In this document: positions 27,352-40,085 of the stretch, piece after piece | Numbering within the stretch: the stretch's first letter is position 1 | Layout: every line of letters begins with the position of its first letter | Source: Albula goreensis | Taxonomy: Eukaryota > Chordata > Actinopteri > Albuliformes > Albulidae | Length of the DNA: 64,000 bases | Assembly: GCA_022829145.1 (NCBI GenBank) | Contig: CM040755.1 | Coordinates: 18,514,063 to 18,578,062, forward strand | Direction: 5' to 3' | The notes under the pieces: generated by a model | The model's input: only the letters and a program-made list of their open reading frames with translations | Told to the model about the DNA's origin: nothing | Database searches by the model: none | Translations under genes and position numbers: made by a program

Positions 27352-28234
27352 CAGCACTGTGAGAGGGTATTTGCCTGTATCTTCCTACCTTTTTATTTTA
27401 ACTCAGCTGAACTGGTTTGTCTCCCACCGTGATCAGCTCTTCTGACTGAGAAGGAGGATGCTGTTATGCATGATTCCTCCAATTCTAGTGATGACTATCC
27501 CTCACTTCTTTCCACACTGCAGGCACACCACCAATTAAGTGCTGCCCTTGCTGTAAGAGGATGATGCAGTCAAATATATACTTGGTTTGTGCATTGACAG
27601 ATGCCTACCTAACCAGAACCAGCTGCTTATGAGTAATGAGACTAATGAACTTAACCGTCTTACCCCAGGTTATTCCCTGGTGAGGCTAAGCCCATTGTTG
27701 CCTCAACAGTGCAGACCTCTGGCCACAGCCACTAATGATGCGGCTGAGACTCTAGCCCCCAGTTTCAGGGCTCATGTCTGCTTCCCAAACAGGTGCCTTT
27801 GCTGGATGAGCTACCCAGAGTACCTCTCCTCCATTCAGACCCTTTTTCAGCTCAGTGGAATTTGTCCACTTCTGAGAATGAATTGCTGATTTCAGTTCCT
27901 GATTCAATTTCAAAATAGGGTGTAGGTCTGGGTGTTGCCTAGGCCATTCCAAGAATTTCAATTTCTAGTTCTTCAACCCATCTGATATTGACTTTCTTGT
28001 GTATTATTGATCTTTTTTTCTGTTGTTTTGACCCAGTTGATCCTCAGCTTAAGATCATGGACAGATGGCCAGGAATTCTCCTGTAGAATTCTTCATTACA
28101 GGGCAGATATTTCAGATTCATTTTTTCCCTCAGACTTCCTCTACATACTACTACAGTGCACAACCAAATATATTGTGAAAAATGTTCAGATGTGCAGGAA
28201 AGCAGGCAGTGACAAATACTTTTGCAAGATATTG
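27352..28234 (-). mobile_element. Decayed Tc1-like transposon with both terminal repeats
   Basis: The left end, after TA at 27350-27351, reads CAGCACTGTGAGAGGGTATT. The right end (about 28209-28234, followed by TA at 28235-28236) is its imperfect inverted copy, sharing the AGTATTTG core. The transposase lies on the minus strand. A 3' fragment of it is readable at 27752-27961, and decayed antisense Tc1-type sequence continues to about 28180. At 883 bp the element is shorter than an intact 1.3-1.6 kb Tc1 element, so the N-terminal transposase portion appears deleted. Confidence 0.75.
27752..27961 (-). pseudogene. Tc1-like transposase, C-terminal fragment (broken)
   Basis: The minus-strand frame contains LEWPRQHPDLHPILKLNQEL, which matches the Tc1 catalytic-end signature W-P-x-Q-S-P-D-L-N-P-I-E. 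The last carboxylate of the DDE triad is replaced (PILK instead of PIEN). It continues with ELKSAIH and NSTELKK, also typical of this family's C-terminus. The N-terminal DNA-binding region and the first catalytic Asp residues are not recoverable, so it is a dead transposase piece within the element at 27352-28234. Confidence 0.8.
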
Positions 28235-29822
28235 TAAATGGTCTCATTCCTTATTCAGGTGAAGAGGAGTCTCCCATGGATCAGATGTACCAGACTTGAT
28301 AAAGGGGACCTTGTCCTGTCCTGTAGGACAAGGACAGAAAAATCAATCGACACAAGATTGAAATTCAAATTGGAAACCCTGAGTTGTGGTTTTAGAGCTG
28401 CAGGCCATGAAGAGATAGAATACGTAATGTAATCAGCATTAGAGTGTTTTCATTCTCGTAAAGCTCACTTGAAATAACCCATCTGAATCTGCACTCCTCA
28501 CCTCCTTTCCTTTTGAATGTGAGTCTTCAGTGGGTTTCTCTCCAATATAATAATCGATATGTTTCAACAGCTTCATCCCTAATCATGGGCTGATGGTGAG
28601 AGAAAATATTATGGTCAGGACACACTGGAGGTATTTCAGAATGATCCCTCAATGAGTGATTGCATGCCTAACTGGTCATTTATACTTAATATACCATGCC
28701 AGTGTTTATGCATGGGTCTGAGACATGATTTTCTCATGATCCTATGAAATATGTTTTTTGTATTTCACTTTCAAATGTAAATCTGGTTTTGCCAGTTTGA
28801 TGTCATAATTTATCTTCGCTCAATTAAAGTGATCTACAGATATGATGAACTTTAATAAATGTGTGTTGTATGCAGTTAACCTTTCTATTGTCTTAGGTGC
28901 AATCTTAAGGAGCTTGAAGTTAACCATTACACACTGAGAAAATAATGTATCATTATCAACACCACAGGGACATTTTACAGGCTTCTGGTTTTTTTTTTTT
29001 GATAAACCTTGTCAGTAATCCTTGTGTTGCATTACAATATATTTGTAGGGTTTCAAGCTGTGGACTATATCTGGTTGAAAAACATACATCAGGAAAATAA
29101 AACATCATTAGCAATTTCATAACTGGTTTCAATCACTATACCCCCAAATTCATTCATTCTACCTACAAATCTGATTATTTTCATCAAATTATACAAAGGT
29201 ACCCCAAGGGTCAAGTTAAATAGAGAGCCTGAATAGAACAACCTCATTTTATAACACCAAAGAAAGAAATTCATAGAAACAAAGACAGATAATAGACAGT
29301 TCTACAGAGATAACAATAGCTATGCCAAGCATACATCATATCTCTGGCATGGTTATTTTCCAGTCTATTCTATGAAAGCTGTCTTCTCTTGTCATTCAAT
29401 TAGGATCAGGTGTGCTGGTGCAATTAGCCACCTTTGATGCTGAAAAAGGATGTTGTGTTATTATATGTTATTTCTGTGCTAATTTCTGAGCTCATAAATA
29501 TGTAATGATGAGCTGGAGTTAATTCTGATCATTAAATAATCTGTGGAGATAGAACACCACAAAGAGACCAACAGCAAACAACCACTGCTTCTGCTCTGTG
29601 CACTATGCAGCAAGAGGAAAGGGACAATTGTTTGAAATTGAAAGACATTAAGTCAGAGGAAGGTTGTGAAAAACAAGGGGGAGAAAGAGATAGGGCCAAG
29701 GAAATGAAAGAAGTGAAAGAAAATGAAATTGAGCTAAATAGAATGGGGAATAGAGAGAGAAGAGTGTATATAAAGAGTAGGGTGTTTAGAGACTGAGAAA
29801 TGGGAACAGACAGTTGAAAATA

Positions 29823-29873
29823 TTGTGTGTGTGTGTGTGTGTATGTCAGAGAGAGAGAGAGAAAGAGAGAGAG
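29823..29873. repeat. (TG)n and (GA)n microsatellites
   Basis: About ten TG units (29823-29842) are followed, after a TATGTC spacer, by an imperfect GA tract to 29873. Confidence 0.93.
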
Positions 29874-31059
29874 AACCAGTTTTCCTGATAGGGGAGTTGC
29901 AGTAGGCTTCTGACATGACGTGGAGCTGCAGGATGTGGAATCTCTTGCCGTGACTCTGCTCTTTCTGTGTAATCACTCCTGATGGCCATCAGTGTGGAGC
30001 TCCCATCAGTCGCGCCAGATCAAACTAATGAATAATTAAAACCAAACTCCCCAAACAGACTGAACTACAGCTGTTAGTCAGGACTGCTGTCCGGTGGTGT
30101 GAACGATTACAATGCTTCTGGAACAGAGGACATCAGAACGAGACAGAACTGAACAGAGCATGGGAGCAGCAATTTGGCTGGATATTGATTATTGATCAAA
30201 CAGTAATTAATCCTTTCAAGCATTAGCACCTTTAGGGCAAACAGTAGTAAATATCCTGCCCACAAGAGCTAAATTTTGTTGGATGGATGTAGCAGATTAA
30301 AGAGTAGGGGGTGCGATATAAAATGTGCCTACAGTATGTAAGATATTGTAGTGTTACAGACTTCTTAAAAAAGATCTAGTCTGGTTTCACCAGCCTTATA
30401 TTTCCTACTGAGGTTCTTTTTTAATCAGGAAAATTCGATTGTAAACTGGTGACCTGGTTGTAGAAGGATGAGCATTTCCCAGAAAATTCCCAAAATCTTT
30501 CTTCTTCCTCTTTTTCCAGGTTGACTGCCCTGATAAACTCTTTGCTTGCTCTACTGAGCTCCACTCAGTGTGCTAGTAGTAGTGTGCTCCAAATTAACTA
30601 TCTGTGTTTTTCTGTTTATTGCGACTCCATTGAAGACATTTTTCTCCTTCACCTTAATTGCAGTGAGGTGTACTTGCTTGTGTTCTTTGTTGCATTGCCT
30701 ACTTGCACTCAAGATAGCAGTCCCTAGAGTAACATGTTTGCACTTAAATGTTTGCACATACTTTTTGTCCAACTTCACATTTTGCTGTGCATCTTTACCC
30801 TGAAAATGAATTGATATTTTTTCTCAAAAAGCAGGTTTTGTACCTTTTTTTTAAATCCCAGTATAGGTAGGTCCTTAAGGGCGTCAAACCTACGGAGCTG
30901 AGTTTAAGACTGTGAACATTTTAAGACAAAGGTCTGCAACTTCTTTCAGCCAAAAAAAGGGTTCTCCTGTTACATGATTACCTAGTGTTTATATCTGTTT
31001 ATTTCACAGGAGAGGAGAGTACAGGAAATGGAGGGCTTGTCCTATAAAATTATTTTTAG

Positions 31060-31118
31060 CATTTACTCATTTGTCGGATTCTCTTCTCTAGGGTGCCTTA
31101 CAAGGCCATCAGGACAAA
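31060..31118 (-). mobile_element. Degenerate SINE/LINE 3' tail
   Basis: AGCATTTACTCATTTGTCGG followed by ATTCTCTTCTCTAGGGTGCC is a diverged antisense form of the fish tail (reverse of GTCGCTCTGGATAAGAGCGTCT). Similarity is partial, hence low confidence. Confidence 0.35.
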
Positions 31119-32002
31119 GAACATTAAGTCTAAAGGTACTAGAGAGACTGCATCTAGATGAAAAAAATTGGTAAACAGCTGCAATAATATTCATACTAAT
31201 GTGCATACTGAGCCCAATGATGATCTATTTAAGAGAAACGTAACCTGTCACAGTGTTCAGGTGATTCCAAGCAATTACCCATCATTCCAACATAGGGCCT
31301 CTTGCTGACTGTACTTTAAAATATGATTATAAAAGGAAACCTTCCAGTTTATCAGTATGAATGATAATGCAACTAAAATTAAAAAAAAAAAAAAAAAAAC
31401 AGGAATTATTGTTTCTATGCTTTGGTTAGTACATATAAAAATGTTTAGATAATTTGGAAACTGTGCATTGAGGTAGTTAGCTAATGTATGCCTATAATTA
31501 TTAAACATGTTAGATCCTTATTGCTGGTACTTCTCGAAGATTATTCAGCATGGGCTCATTGAAGGCTTATTTTAGGCCTCAGATTTCTAAATGTGAATAT
31601 GGATGGCTCAGAAAGGTTTGCCTATTTACACAAATTTGTTACAGAAAAACCACGGGAATTGTCCAGAATTGTCTGAATAGCTATTGAGTCCAGACTACAT
31701 AAAATTGTGATTACTCATAAGAAGTAATTGATTATTGGTTTATTCGCATGAAACATACATGAAGTTGGGTGGCTTTAAATCGCAGTAAAGACATTAGTTT
31801 GTCAGGCTCATAGCTACTTCTTAACCTACTCCTCACTGCACAAACAACCAAACAACTAGCATGCATTCCTCATCGTAGTTCATGTGATTTTTTTGTGAAA
31901 TCCATTGCATTTATTTTAAGACGTTTTTAATTTTAGGTTACTGCAGTAGCTGGTGGATTTTCTACAAATAGCTTTGCAAATATGGACATGGAGTATATTT
32001 TG

Positions 32003-32075
32003 CCTCATAAGTCGCTCTTTGCCTTGTAAGTCGCTCTGGATAAGAGCGTCTAACAAATACCCTAATGTAATGTAT
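32003..32075 (+). mobile_element. SINE 3' tail of the GTCGCTCTGGATAAGAGCGTCT type
   Basis: GTAAGTCGCTCTGGATAAGA, then GCGTCTAACAAATACCCTAA and TGTAATGTA, is the conserved 3' tail shared by many teleost SINEs and their partner LINEs. A partial duplicate of the tail start (ATAAGTCGCTCTTTGCC) precedes it. No polymerase III head is recognisable upstream, so this is a truncated copy. Confidence 0.75.
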
Positions 32076-32569
32076 ATGGACATGAACATGATTTTGTACC
32101 ATATCAGCCTCCTGGCCATCATCAGGCACTGGTAGTCAGAATTCATCTAAGAACCCTGACAGTAACATCTTGAGTGATCTCATGGTAGTCTTGCCTTACC
32201 ATAAGGGAAAAGCACTTACTGTGGCAGTGATTACCATGCCAGGAATGTGGCAGTTTAGACATTCCCACTGGATGGTTGTAGAAGTGCTTTTTTTTTGTTT
32301 TGTTTTTTAATCATTGCCTTCATCCAGAGAGCTATACATTAGATAAATCACCTTAGACACACTCTTATGGAGCTGAAATTGTTGGTCTGAAAATGTTGGT
32401 TATGTCCTGTGTGTACGTTTATTGCTCTCTGCTTTCAATAGGGTTACAGCGGAGAGGTATAAGCATGGCATATGAGACTGTTTGAACAATATGACCGGTA
32501 CACTGCCCTGTAATGACACTTAAACCATTTGGAAAAGGTCTAGGAGCAAGCCCAATCGTTTCTTTTGAA

Positions 32570-33896
32570 GACCCACGACACGGACTTCATTTATTCCTTT
32601 CTGGTCTGCGTGTTTTAAAACGTGTTCCCCAGAGAGGGAACACTCGCTGCAGAGAGGAAGAGAGACAGAGAGGGATTTGCGCTGTGCTGCAGAAATATTG
32701 GGACGCTCTGGTTAACCGCGCAAGCTCTAAATCAGAGTGATGTAATGCGCGAGGCAAAGCATAAACCGTCAGAGCGCGGGATGACTACTAGGGAAACGCA
32801 GCAAAAATACGATGTGCTTCAGAAGTCCTTGGGAGGTAAAAATATGGCTGTAATTTTTTTATGGGGAAACAATAGAAGACGTGAGGTTCCCCCCTTTGGT
32901 TTACTGTAGTTGCAGAGGATAAATAAATTATTGCAAATAAATTGTATGTTACATAAAATAAATACATTTTGTGTCAGATATGTGTCAGTTAATTCAAACA
33001 CTAACACTGATTGAAAGTATTTAATGATACTGCATCATACAGTCTCCTGCTACTCATTTCTGTGCTTCCCAAAATAAGTTTAAAATGACTTACATATGGT
33101 TAAGTCAGCAATTGCATTGCAGCGAATTATCGGATGAATGATCCACTTTATACAAAGATGCTACAACCTCGCCTGCAACCAGATATTACTACGCTCGATG
33201 ACTTCCCTTTCCATCTGTGGAGCATGAGAAAACTGAGTCTTTGTTTTGGGATAAAATGATGAACTAACCCCAATCACCTCTCTGCAATGTGCCGTGCTAT
33301 GGAAGTCAACACTCAGAATAAATAGGGGAAAGATTAAAAAATTGAGTTCGTGCTGCAAGAGGGGGCGGGAGTGAAGGAGGTACGAAAAAGGGGCTGCCAC
33401 CATCAGAAGAACACAACAGCAGCGAGGCACTGCGATCTGCGACCTGTTTGTCTCTCTCACGACGGAGTGCAAGATTATCGGGAGAGAGAAGGATAGGAAT
33501 AGAGGCTTGGGTGAGGGAGAGAGTGCAGAAGAGAGAGAGGAAGACAGGGGACCTAGAAAGATTGCAGAGACATACAGGGACATGAAAGCATGAGAAGAAG
33601 ACAGCACACGTGAGACAGTAGAAACGGGGCGAAGAAGGGAGGAGACTTATTTCCAGCACGCCTGGTTTGCGAATCTGGAAACGAGGCTAACGGACACCGG
33701 CTTGGTGTGCTACTCCCCAAGCACTGAATGGCAGAGTAATCGAGGGGCAGAGGGATCCCAGTAAGGCAAAGTTTCCCTTCCCGCCGTACGGGCAGAGGAT
33801 GCTGAGGCTCTGTCGTCTCTCAGCGCCGGGCTCTGTAGCCAGGATTGTCGCCGACGCCGACGCTCGTCGCCTTGAAGCTACAAGTAAATCGAAGAT
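32570..33896 (+). promoter_or_regulatory. tub: CpG-enriched, purine-rich 5' flank and leader of exon 1b
   Basis: Two CpG-richer patches (about 32570-32790 and 33600-33896) flank a stretch with GA-rich runs (33360-33560). The rest of the intron is CpG-poor, so this is the best candidate for the exon 1b promoter and 5' UTR. A CACGTG E-box is at 33607-33612 and a TATA-like AATAAATAGG at about 33316-33325. Which of these is used, and the transcription start, cannot be fixed from sequence. Long minus-strand open frames at 33161-33659 only mirror the purine bias. Confidence 0.5.
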
Positions 33897-33900
33897 ATGA
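33799..33900 (+). CDS. Upstream ORF (33 codons) overlapping the exon 1b start codon
   Basis: ATG at 33799 (A at -3) opens a frame of 33 codons beginning MLRLCRLSAPGS. It ends at TGA 33898-33900. That stop overlaps the tub exon 1b ATG (33897-33899) in an ATGA arrangement, which allows termination and re-initiation. The peptide is basic and matches nothing I know. Shorter upstream ORFs (starting near 33583, 33590 and 33729) also exist. If the leader is transcribed as expected, translation of the 1b isoform would have to pass this ORF. Its function is inferred only from the geometry. Confidence 0.45.
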   Translation: MLRLCRLSAPGSVARIVADADARRLEATSKSKI

Positions 33901-33934
33901 GCTCAAAGCTCTGCTCAGACTGGATCCCATACAG
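33897..33934 (+). CDS. tub: tub first coding exon 1b
   Basis: ATG at 33897 reads MSSKLCSDWIPY and stops two bases into the next codon at a donor (CAG|gtaatc, gt at 33935-33936). It matches the short N-terminus of mammalian TUB isoform b (MTSKPHSDWIPY-S by recall), including the invariant SDWIPYS joined to VLDDEG of exon 2. This is the best-supported translation start of the gene and gives a 501-residue protein, close to the 505-506 of mammals. G at -3 and A at +4 make a moderate initiation context, and an overlapping upstream ORF may modulate it. Confidence 0.93.
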
Positions 33935-35027
33935 GTAATCTATACCCCCAACCTGAGCCGCAGCAGGGAGCATTGGATGATGATGTTGGTGATGATAATG
34001 ATGATGATGAACTGCATGTATGTAACACATGTGTCAGTGTGCTGTAGGAGTTAACAGTGCTATACAGGGGAGTGAGAGTGAGATACATGCTATAGAACAG
34101 GGACACCTGCCTGGAAGTTTGGATCACTTGGTCATTCTTTGTGCTATGATGTATTTAGCAGATGTCTTACCACTGCCCTAGTCTTTTAGTGTAATGGTGA
34201 AATAAATGACAAAACTTAAACAATGGCACCTCTAGTCTGTTGTTAAGACAGAAAATATGCATTCTTCAGTGTTTTATGTTTGCCTTCCCTGCTATTAGCA
34301 TGCATATTGTTTGTTTTTGTAATTTATATTGGAAGTTTTTGTATCTTGCACACATGGCCGGAAGACCATATACATGTTGACTGGAGTTTCCCATCACCTT
34401 CTTTAGAGCACTGGCAGAAAGCATAAAACACAGATTTCTAAAGGCGAGTAATCTCTGTGTATCTGTATCATTTAATTGATTTAGTAGCATTAATACAATA
34501 CTCCCTTTGCAGAAAATCTGATGCAGGTGTGATTCCTGTAATTAAGCTTTTTACAAAGACCAAGAGTGGCAGCTCTTTGTTTGCTTGCATGACCCATGCT
34601 GTTTGGTACTGCTTACTGTTCATGAACTAGATTCATTATTTTCAAGTCTGAGGGGGACTCCTGCTTTAGATGGTCAATGATGTCAATATCAATCAACACT
34701 TGGCCTTTCCTTTGGTAAAAAGAGAAAAAGAAATGGATATTTGTCCTCTCATGATGACATTATAACTCCTGCTGCTTTGAGGAGAAGCCCTATTGTCATG
34801 GTTGCACTGCCTCCTCTGTTTTGATTGGCTGCTGGTTGCCATAAGTTACAGAGCCTGTTTGCCACTTCTGCCACATTAGGCCTGTGGTTGCAGCCCCTGC
34901 ACCCTTTACTTGGATGCTGTTAAAATGTACCCTTTCACCTTTCAGTACTCACTTAGAATAGATAACCAGGTATTCAGATGTTGGACAGAGAGCTTGTCTG
35001 GCTTTTTAATATAAAACCCACACATTA

Positions 35028-35085
35028 TGGTACACTACAGCCATTTAGCAGTCACTCTTATCCAAAGCAATTTACAATGCAAAGA
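35028..35085 (-). mobile_element. SINE/LINE 3' tail, antisense
   Basis: CCATTTAGCAGTCACTCTTA followed by TCCAAAGCAATTTACAATGC is the reverse complement of the teleost tail TTGTAAnTTGCTTTGGATAA...GCTAAATGG. The body of the element, expected at higher coordinates, is not recognisable. Confidence 0.7.
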
Positions 35086-38000
35086 CACATACTCAGGCAC
35101 TCACAGTATGGGTTCAGTTTTATATTACTGTTGGAAATCCATTGCCCCAAGGCTTTGTGGGTAACTATTCAGGCCATCAAGCAATACATATAGAACTAAC
35201 TTTGAGAGAACATAGAGATTGGTGTTTTGATAAGGTTAAACTGGGTCATGGAAATGCTGGAAAGTGGAAAATCATTTTTCATATATGATTGAATTTGGGC
35301 CCCATGCGTATTCAGAGAAATCCAGAGGAGCTGTCTGGTGCAGCAGAGAGCAGGAGATACTCTGAGGAGACTGGAGTGCTCAGCTGACAAATGCAGACAT
35401 GAGCCCAGCCAGGTGGTATGGTGGTTTGCCCCCTCCCCCCTTCTTCCCCCAGACTGTCATGGGTGATTTCCCCTGCATGATGAAAATCACTCTCAAACAG
35501 ATGGGGCCTACACTAAAAAATGCACCGCTCTGTTTGAAGTCAATGTATCCAGCCACCTCCATTCATCTTGTACTGCACTCATCCACAGAAATGACTATAT
35601 AAATGCCCTCACTACCCAGAGGCTGCCAATATCCTACTGGCCACTTGCTGGGAGTCTTTAAGTCCATTTTTTAGTGTGGGGTTTGATCTCCTAAAACCCA
35701 TTTTCAATACTCTTTGCTATATTCTAGGAAATTCAAGCAGGTTTACTGAAAGGTAGCCTGGCATGCCTTATGAGTCGGTGTTTGTCTTTACAAGGACCTG
35801 CAGGGAAACTGTCAGAAAGTGTCAGCATGCTCTGATCACAGCTTTTTAATTTCTCATATTTGACTTCTGGACAACTTAGTCAGTTTGCCATGTATGTCTG
35901 CAGTTTTGAGTTTGATGTTTTTTTCACTGTATCCTCTAATTGCACACCTTTCCAGGAAACAGCTCACAGTATACCTGTTCAAATTTCTGATGGAATTAGG
36001 AATGGCTGTTTTCACTGGTTAGCTGCAGTCCCGTACAGCTTGTGTAACCCTGTGCTGAGTAAGATTAGGAGAAATTGTGTGGCCCACAAGAAATTTGCTT
36101 GCTGCTTTCACAGTGGGGTCTTGCAATAATAATAATCACCAGTATTAAGCATCTGATGCTACACCTTGGGTTCCCAGACTCAGTGCCCTGTGAGTACCCC
36201 TGTATGTGCTGGTTTCCATTCCAAGGAATTAATTAAGGTTGCTGAAAATATGCAGTCAATTCCATTATTTTGTACTGAAACAAATTTTAACACAGAGTAG
36301 TCTTGGCTCATTACCATTTGCTGTGGCCTTGAACTCTTTATTTTTCACAAATGGTTTATTTTCAATTACCAGCTGTCCTTTCAGCACATAGGACACTGCA
36401 TAGCATTAATTAAAATAAAAGTCAATTGAAATGTAGGCTTTCTCCAAATGAATTATTTTCCATTACATACTGAAGAATATAAAAGCAGTAGTTATTTAAG
36501 AAGTGATCTGTCTGATTTGAAGTTTTTAAATTAATATGGAGTAGTAGTCCTTTTGTGACAAGAACATTTTTATACAGCATGAAAACTGCCATTAAACATT
36601 CAGCTTGTTTAATTAAAAACACATACTTATGCTTGAAATTTTCAATTATAGTCAGATCAAAAACCTGCATACAGGTACCCCAAGGCTGAGTTTGGAAATG
36701 TCTGACATTGAATTTATGCCCCGTATCCCTGGAGATACACTGCCTTTCAAAGATATGGGTTTACCTAGCTTTTGAAAAAGTTTCTTCAGAATGTTTGACC
36801 TGTTTCAATAGGAATCTCTTCAGAATTTCCCATATTTCTTTGCAAAAACTACAGAGTTGTAGGAATAACTACCTTGGGAATAATAATACACCACTCCCAT
36901 TCTATACTCTTGTGAGGTTACCTTTCACTTGTTGACTGACTACTTTTCAGGTGTTTAAAACACCTTTGGGGCAAAACATTTTCAATATATCCTTTAATTA
37001 ATAGGTTTGAAAAGGAAAACAGTCAAATCTTTATTTAGATTAAACTGCTCTTCATGCCACACTTTGATGAACACATTATTGTTCTGGTCACTAATTAAGT
37101 ATTAGTAAATAGAAACATTACGTTACCAAAACCTTTGCAGGTTTCTTTGTACTTAATTGAAATGTAACTGGAAAACTCTAACATTACTCAGAAAATTAAA
37201 AGAGGTAAGAGGCCACCAAACTTTTGACAGGAAATGTGTGCCAAACATCAAAAGGAAACAAAAAATAGTAGGAAACATGGTTAGAGTTTCTCTTGTTGAT
37301 ATTACAGAACAGAAAAGAAACCTTTCCTGCATCTCACTCTAGGAATGTGCATGTTACTCTGGACTAGGGTTATAAATGACTGGAAATTAAAAGCTTTTCA
37401 GCTGTGCCCATACATTGGAATACAAAAATAGCTGCAAGGCTACTGAAGTTATTTATTTGAAAAAAAAAGGGATCTATACTTGGACCTTGCCATTAATGCC
37501 TGATTTATGGCCACATAATCATAGCTTGAATTTAATTTGCAAGAAATCAATGAGGATTCAAATATTAAGCCCATTGAAAAAAAAACTGAACACCAGTCAT
37601 ACAGCCCGTATATGTTGGAGTGATAACAGTAAGGATAAATATTGATTTATAAGGATTTTCTGAGATATTGCCCTTGGTTTGCTTGTACATAATGGATTTA
37701 TGAAATGGCCATGGAGTTCCTCACAGGCAGTGCAGTTTTTTAATGCCTTTCCCTACCAGAAACCTCATATATTATTCACAAGATAGTGGACAGCATAAAA
37801 TTGTTTGTATTTTTTAATATATTCCTTTGAGGGAATAGCAGATGGTATGAGTTAAAGGTATCTCTCTTTGCTGCATATAAACTTGTTTCAATGAGACCTG
37901 GTCTCACCATATAGGGGCATAGAGTGGTAAAGCAGTCTCATGAGCAGTTTTGAATTAGTCTCTAACAGTGAAATTAATGTAACGCTCTACTGCAGCACAA

Positions 38001-38582
38001 CAAAAAGCAGCAGCTCAGAGGGTCTGAGCTGTGTGTGTGAAGCTATACAGTGCTACAGCTATGCATCTGTGCAGTATTATAGCAATGTTGTGGTGTTGTA
38101 GTACTTACATATTCCTATTATTGGCATGGTTTTGTATTGTAGAGGGTTGTAGAGGGACTGCAGACATTTTTTTTGCCCCATCCCCCCATATGGAGGCTGT
38201 ATGAGTCAATGAACTCAACACCACTACATCCTTCATCTGTAAAGGCCAACCTTCATTACAACAGCTCAGTTTATCTCATTATCTGGCGGTCAGATGGGAA
38301 TACATACCCTTGCAATGCAGCAGAAGCAAATGCTGGGTATGTGTGAGTGATAGAGGAAAGAGGTAATATATAGTATTTGTGGTGATGATATGTGTGACTG
38401 TGTCTGTGTTGTTTTTTGTGTATTTGTGAGAGTATGTCTGTGTGGAAAAACAAAAAGAATATATATGTTAATCATTTTTTAACTTTGATATAACCAGGTT
38501 GGCTAATGAGAATGCATTGTCATTTTCAGTGGTGACCTGTCAAAGCCATACTAATGATAAAACAACATAGATAGGAGAGGAA

Positions 38583-38587
<5 letters not shown>

Positions 38588-38613
<26 letters not shown>
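38588..38613. repeat. (GA)n microsatellite
   Basis: 13 GA units. Confidence 0.93.
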
Positions 38614-40085
38614 CCTTTGATACCCCTTTATTAGAGCACTAAAGGAGATATAACAATACCAATACCTAATAACAATACCATAACCATCACATGAGGCTAT
38701 AAGATCTTGAGCTTTGCAGTCTGCCCTCCTCTTTAATAGTGCGCTTGAAATCAGTAGGCATGTAAGAAGAGCCCTGGAGTGACAGCCACACTGCTAATTC
38801 ATGGACACCAGCTTAGAGCAGGCTCAGCGTAGATCCATCTGTCTTCATGCTGTGCCAGTGTGTGTGTGCTTTTGTGTCCTTTATCACACAACAAATGCAA
38901 AACAACAGCATTTTTGCATTATTTCAGGAGCAAATCTTTTGACTGTTCACTGCTGCAATACACAAGAATGGCAAATGCACCTCTCTTGCTTGTCAAAGGA
39001 CCTAAGCAGATTGCTACTTGTTGGTCTGTTTTGTCACTCACATAATAGCACACAGCTTTAACCCAGACCGTGGGCATGAGCCTTAGGATCCAGTTTACAG
39101 TTATATAATTTTTCTTTGTGAATGCAACCCCTGCCCTGTCTCCAGACACCACTTGGTCCCCTGCTGCCACAAGCCAGTACCTCTACAGAACATCCTGCAC
39201 CATCATGTACCCCTTCCTGCAGGTGATCTCAAGAGGAACAACACCATTACCTTTTAATTGGAAAGCTCTTAGTCTAAATTGTTGCGGTAATTACAAATAG
39301 GGGATTGGCAATTATGTCATAACTGATTCGGAACATTGTGGCCCAATCACCATCGAATAGTCTGGACACAGAACTTTACTACCCTCCTCTTCCCTCCCCT
39401 CTTACTGCATAACCTTTTCTGCCACATTGGGTCTAGGAAGGCACTGCTGGAAATCAAGTTAAAATTATTAATAAAAAATGTTCACATCAAACCATGTTTT
39501 AGCACTGCAGATCCATCTGTAATTTATTTTTGTTTGGGGAAATGGGGCCCTCCACATTGGTGTAAATCCCACTGTGCCTCTACGTCACAGCTATACTTGA
39601 TTTTAGAATCTGGGTCATGTTATTTACCAATACGAATACATTAGGAATACAGCGGATGCTGCTCTCTGTCTGTCGTACTGCAGGGCTTTTCCACACAAGA
39701 CTTGTGTCAGCTGTAGCTTCACAGGCATGCTTATGACTGGTACTGTCTCCACAAAAAACAGTGTTACGTTTAATGAATCTACAGAATGTCAAAAGTCTTC
39801 TGTAATGGTGTAGCAAAGTAGCATATCATCTCCTGATGAAGCCTGGCAATTATACTTGCTTTGCCCAACAGAGTGAGTATATGCAATTATTCTCTCTCAA
39901 GTGGGTATTTATTGGTATGACCATGTCTATACATGGTACAGAAGCACTTCATAATGGAGACAAAGTATAAAGCAAGAAAACAGTAATAGTAATAAAAATA
40001 ATAAATATTAAATCCCTTGCCAACAATATTACTAAAATGATTCTCTTCATCCCCACATGATATCTCTGTCTCTCCCTCCATCCAG

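Larger units (their letters stand above)
2517..33896. other. Intron downstream of exon 1a, up to the exon 1b leader
   Basis: 31 kb with no supported coding exon. It contains a MITE (5042-5372), TG and GA/TG microsatellites, a 41-bp minisatellite (17632-17836), a possible hAT relic (about 18.4 kb), a SINE head (25.8 kb), a Tc1-like relic (27.35-28.23 kb), SINE tails (31.1 and 32.0 kb) and, from about 32.6 kb, CpG-enriched sequence leading into the exon 1b leader. Other open frames are short and lack recognisable motifs. Several GC-richer blocks (8.57-8.65, 24.29-24.54, 29.98-30.25 kb) may be conserved regulatory elements, but I cannot test that here. Confidence 0.7.
33935..40085. other. Intron between exon 1b and exon 2
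   Basis: 6.2 kb with no supported exon. It contains an antisense SINE tail (about 35041-35085), a GA microsatellite (38588-38613) and otherwise AT-rich unique sequence. The open frames are short and featureless. Confidence 0.75.

Noticed and set aside
33161-33659. Two long minus-strand open frames (148 and 117 codons) opposite the exon 1b leader
   Set aside because: Ser/Leu/Pro-rich translations that only mirror the GA-rich leader on the + strand, with no motif or splice context.
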